Shown here piece by piece: positions 61,123 through 64,000 of a stretch of DNA of 64,000 nucleotides. A model generated the notes under the pieces. It ran no database searches, was not told where the DNA came from, and was given only the letters and a program-made list of their open reading frames with translations. Made by a program: the position numbers and the translations under genes. Within the stretch, counting starts at the first letter, position 1. Each line of letters starts with the position of its first letter. Source of the stretch: CAVWDI01 sp963753725 (GTDB lineage: Bacteria > Chloroflexota > Anaerolineae > Anaerolineales > UBA4823); assembly GCA_963753725.1 (NCBI GenBank), contig CAVWDI010000021.1, positions 1-64,000 on the forward strand. The letters run 5' to 3'.

Positions 61123-64000
61123 TCATTTAATCCCTTGGGAATAAATGGGAAGAAGTTCTATAGAAGGAATATACACCCAGTCTGCTTCGTTGACTTGAGC
61201 CATTATTTGCGGGGGGCTTTTAGATTTATCCCACATCTCTCCTATCGATCTTCCATCAACACCGCCCTGTTTACGCAGGAAATCAATATATTCCTTCGAA
61301 GAGGTTTGGTAATAAAGCGTTGCTTCTACGCGGTCGGCATCATGCGGAAGCAAATAAGTTGTTTGATCCCAATTTTGCCCATCTGAGTAAGTAGTTCCAA
61401 CAGGACGTAATCCAGGTCTATCGTACAGCGCCTTTGTGTACCCCTGGGGCGGTATGCGGTTGTCTTTAATCACAGTGTTATTGAGCACAAAGTGGAATGA
61501 TTCCCCTTCAGATATGGATAATAATTTTGCCAGTTCGGGCGTTATCCCTTGTTTTATTTCATACACTTTTATTTTTGGATCTTGATCTAACTGCCCGGTT
61601 GATGGGTTGTAAACTCCCGATTCGTAAATCACCTGATCATTTTCATTGTACGCTTTAAGATTTATCCACATCCGCCGGCCTTCCGGATAACCGGTTGGCA
61701 GTTTATGTCCTGTTAAATTGGTCACCCGGACAGCCGCCGTTCTATAAGTTTCGTAGTCGGACAAATCTATCGTTAATTGGGCAGCTTTACCAAGCATATC
61801 CTCAGCGCGCAGGACGGTTTGCTCTAAGTAAAAACTTTCTGGGTTCGCGCTCAAACGCCAATCAGGGTCTTGAAGCAGTTTTGGGACCCAGGTGTTTCCG
61901 CCCACAAAAACATGTTCGGGCACACAGCCAGTATTCTGGCAATCGCGGTAAACCGCACCCAAACCCTGATCGGCGGCATAACCGGTTATGCGCTGCATGT
62001 GGCAATCCTGGCAAGTTCGTACAATACCGTCCGGTTTCTCGCCCGCGAATTGAGGCGCATAAACGCCCCCACGGGCGAAATCACTGTATAACCATTCGTC
62101 GAAGGTAGTCTCAACAGGAAATAGTACTTCATTATCAAATTCAGGGGCAGGGGAACCGCTTTCATTCGGCCAATACTGTTCACGTTCTTCGTTCCATGAG
62201 AGTACTGGATTATGTACATTATGGCAGGTGCCGCACATGCGCGAGCGGGTGATTGCGTCGCCCGTCTGGCGCAAGAAATCGGTTTGATAGGCTGTGTGAT
62301 AAGGATGAGAGAGATTGAATGAGAAAGGTCCGCGGCGGTTATCGTCAGGATCGATGATCAAAGCGCTGCTGCCCACAAAACCAGATGGGATTGGAAATGA
62401 GAGCGAATTTCTTATGGACAGGTCGATTGGGGCCGCCTCATCACCAACGGAGGGAATAGGATCCACCGAACGGTGGCAAACATTACAGGTAACACCGTAA
62501 GCAATATCAACCGGTTCCAATAAAGATCCGTCTGCCGGATGGCTGCGTCCCTCAAACAATCCTTTCGGCGTATGGCAGCGCAGGCAGTATTCTCCAGAAT
62601 CGGGCGCATTAATATTGGCGACACTTAAGGCGGCCCAGAATATTGGGTCACGTCCAGCTTGACTTTTCATGCTGCCTCGCCAGCGATCATAGATTGGTTC
62701 ACTGTGGCAGCCTTTACAATTATCAGCTGGTGGGATTTCGTCGTTGAGCATTTCCGGCTGTGTCCCCGGTATGAAGAAATCCTCTTTTGTAGTATTGAGC
62801 CTGGAACGAGGCACACTCAGGGACGCCGCCAAAGTGGCCTGTAAATTTCCAGGTTCGATAATCGCGGCTTCGTTCAGGATGCTGCCAGTTATTAAACCCG
62901 TTGCCACTGCCTGATAAGTTATGGTTATTTGCTGGCTGGCGATCAAATTTCCCTGCCAGATCAATAGGGGCTCAGCTGAATCATCCCACGTGCCGTGAGA
63001 AGCTTGCAGTGAGCCGGAGGTATATTCCAAACCGGGCGGCACATTATCATTGATTTTAAGGATCGTATCGGTTATTAATCCAGTGTTTTTAATTAAAATC
63101 ATATATGTAACCGTTTCATTCGGATCAGCGCTGGGAGGCGAAACCATTTTTTTCGAAGTGGAAAGATCCGGTGTGGTTTCAGCCGCATCCCCTAAACGTC
63201 GAATTGTACCGCCGCCATAATCTGCAACATACAGCTCACCCTCCTCGTCTTCCCCGAATGAACTGATCATTAGATCTGTATCCAATTCTAACTCGGGCGC
63301 GGACCAGCTGTCTGGCGCGCTGCTTTGTTTATAAAGGCTCCATAATTTGCCCTGGATATAATCGCCATAAAAATATCGGCCAACTAAATCAGGGAATTCA
63401 GATCCACGATATACAAAGCCTCCTGTTACTGAAGCTCCTGAAAAGAAGTGATAATATTCAGCGATAGGATCAGAAAACACGCTGCTGGGGCAATCATCTG
63501 CAAAATTGTAATAATGATCCCCTTCTTTGCAGCGCCAACCGAAGTTATTACCTCCCGGCGTTCCCGAAGCCTGATAATCAATCTCTTCCCAGTCCCTGTA
63601 ACCCACATCTCCAATATACAGGTCGCCATTCAACCGGTCGAAGCTGAAGCGCCAGGGATTGCGAAATCCGTATGCCCAGATCTCATCCAAACCATCTTTA
63701 TCTACAAAGGGGTTATCAACAGGCACGAGGTAAGGTGAACTGTCACCTCCAACATCAATATCAATGCGCAGTATGGAACCCAACAATGTGTTTAAATTCT
63801 GCCCATGATTATCGGGGTCACCTTGAATACCGCCATCACCGAGGCTGATATATAAATAGCCGTCATTCGGTCCAAACATCAACTGTCCACCATTGTGATT
63901 ATATCTAGGTTGATCGATAGTCAATACGATGAATTCGCTGGATGGGTCGCCAATATCCGGATCTGAACCTGAAACGGAGTAGCGAGCGACAACGGTTGCA
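61123..64000 (-). CDS. Extracellular sugar-dehydrogenase-like propeller fused to DUF11 and five-haem cytochrome (incomplete)
   Basis: Open to the right edge, so the N-terminus is outside. Numbered from an internal TTG at 63924: residues 8-245 are a GDH/sorbosone dehydrogenase-type beta-propeller (NHNGGQLMFGPNDGYLYISLGDGG, YGFRNPWRFSFD, FGWRCKEG, GRYFYGDY), 252-370 a DUF11 domain (ADPNETVTYMILIKNTG, DNVPPGLEY). Residues 400-645 carry five CxxCH haem sites: CKGCH 403-407, CLRCH 447-451, CNVCH 480-484, CGTCH 564-568, CQDCH 638-642. The last 280 residues are a beta-rich domain. It probably oxidises a sugar and passes electrons to haems outside the cell (inference). No break was seen in over 930 codons. 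Confidence 0.85.
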   Translation of the reverse strand, partial: ATVVARYSVSGSDPDIGDPSSEFIVLTIDQPRYNHNGGQLMFGPNDGYLYISLGDGGIQGDPDNHGQNLNTLLGSILRIDIDVGGDSSPYLVPVDNPFVDKDGLDEIWAYGFRNPWRFSFDRLNGDLYIGDVGYRDWEEIDYQASGTPGGNNFGWRCKEGDHYYNFADDCPSSVFSDPIAEYYHFFSGASVTGGFVYRGSEFPDLVGRYFYGDYIQGKLWSLYKQSSAPDSWSAPELELDTDLMISSFGEDEEGELYVADYGGGTIRRLGDAAETTPDLSTSKKMVSPPSADPNETVTYMILIKNTGLITDTILKINDNVPPGLEYTSGSLQASHGTWDDSAEPLLIWQGNLIASQQITITYQAVATGLITGSILNEAAIIEPGNLQATLAASLSVPRSRLNTTKEDFFIPGTQPEMLNDEIPPADNCKGCHSEPIYDRWRGSMKSQAGRDPIFWAALSVANINAPDSGEYCLRCHTPKGLFEGRSHPADGSLLEPVDIAYGVTCNVCHRSVDPIPSVGDEAAPIDLSIRNSLSFPIPSGFVGSSALIIDPDDNRRGPFSFNLSHPYHTAYQTDFLRQTGDAITRSRMCGTCHNVHNPVLSWNEEREQYWPNESGSPAPEFDNEVLFPVETTFDEWLYSDFARGGVYAPQFAGEKPDGIVRTCQDCHMQRITGYAADQGLGAVYRDCQNTGCVPEHVFVGGNTWVPKLLQDPDWRLSANPESFYLEQTVLRAEDMLGKAAQLTIDLSDYETYRTAAVRVTNLTGHKLPTGYPEGRRMWINLKAYNENDQVIYESGVYNPSTGQLDQDPKIKVYEIKQGITPELAKLLSISEGESFHFVLNNTVIKDNRIPPQGYTKALYDRPGLRPVGTTYSDGQNWDQTTYLLPHDADRVEATLYYQTSSKEYIDFLRKQGGVDGRSIGEMWDKSKSPPQIMAQVNEADWVYIPSIELLPIYSQGIK

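Noticed and set aside
1..64000. tRNA, rRNA or CRISPR array
   Set aside because: No T-loop/acceptor patterns, rRNA segments or regularly spaced repeats were seen on either strand by reading.

Overview
The window looks like a chromosomal segment of an uncultured Chloroflexota bacterium, probably Anaerolineae. This is inferred from the style of gene content: an ECF importer next to a SAM hydrolase, many glycosyltransferases with PMT-like membrane domains, glycine-rich holin-like membrane proteins, a group IIC-type intron and an ALDH16-type aldehyde dehydrogenase. No rRNA gene or taxonomic marker is present. I see no tRNA, rRNA or CRISPR array.

Layout. (1) 36-4447, plus strand: SAM hydroxide adenosyltransferase and an ECF importer (double ATPase EcfA, a long S component, EcfT). 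An ADP-forming acyl-CoA synthetase follows (4526-6641). (2) 6747-8882, minus: M20 peptidase and PfkB kinase. (3) 8940-14047, minus: a TetR-controlled YbhGFSR-like ABC exporter (tetR, permease, HlyD adaptor, two ATPases) with an 18-bp perfect palindrome beside a sigma-70-type promoter. (4) 14201-15989, minus: pterin dehydratase, two small membrane proteins and hypoxanthine phosphoribosyltransferase. (5) 16194-42240: a surface-glycan cluster of about 26 kb, nearly all minus. It holds PMT-like integral membrane glycosyltransferases, GT2 and GT4 enzymes, a Wzx-like flippase, two FAD proteins of the UDP-galactopyranose mutase/amine oxidase type, a NodB deacetylase, a GH30-like anchored glycosidase, a radical SAM enzyme, an ICMT-like methyltransferase and a sugar-nucleotide epimerase. 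(6) 42462-44367: a group II (IIC-like) intron inserted right after a terminator hairpin. (7) 44450-48086, minus: small secreted protein, membrane-anchored sulfatase-fold enzyme, MFS transporter. (8) 48404-54949, plus: DUF1269 protein, deoC with an ALDH16-type dehydrogenase, a His/Cys-rich secreted protein, a small alpha/beta protein and a DJ-1/PfpI-like lipoprotein. (9) 54984-64000: another PMT-like glycosyltransferase, a decayed ATP-grasp/GNAT pair, a secreted three-module adhesin or carbohydrate-binding-like protein, and a large extracellular protein joining a sugar-dehydrogenase-type propeller, a DUF11 domain and five CxxCH haem sites, which runs off the right edge.

The genes suggest a bacterium that builds an elaborate surface glycan from polyprenyl-phosphate sugars (GT2 to PMT-like GTs, flippase, deacetylase), imports a vitamin-like substrate through ECF, and can conserve energy by substrate-level acyl-CoA cleavage.

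A striking property of the whole window is that about 15 otherwise well-conserved genes are split by single-base indels or single stop codons, many at short homopolymers, with the protein reading perfectly across the break. This looks more like residual sequencing or assembly error than genome decay, though the 57.2-58.7 kb island seems truly decayed. Split genes are listed as fragments, with the joined reading explained in the evidence.
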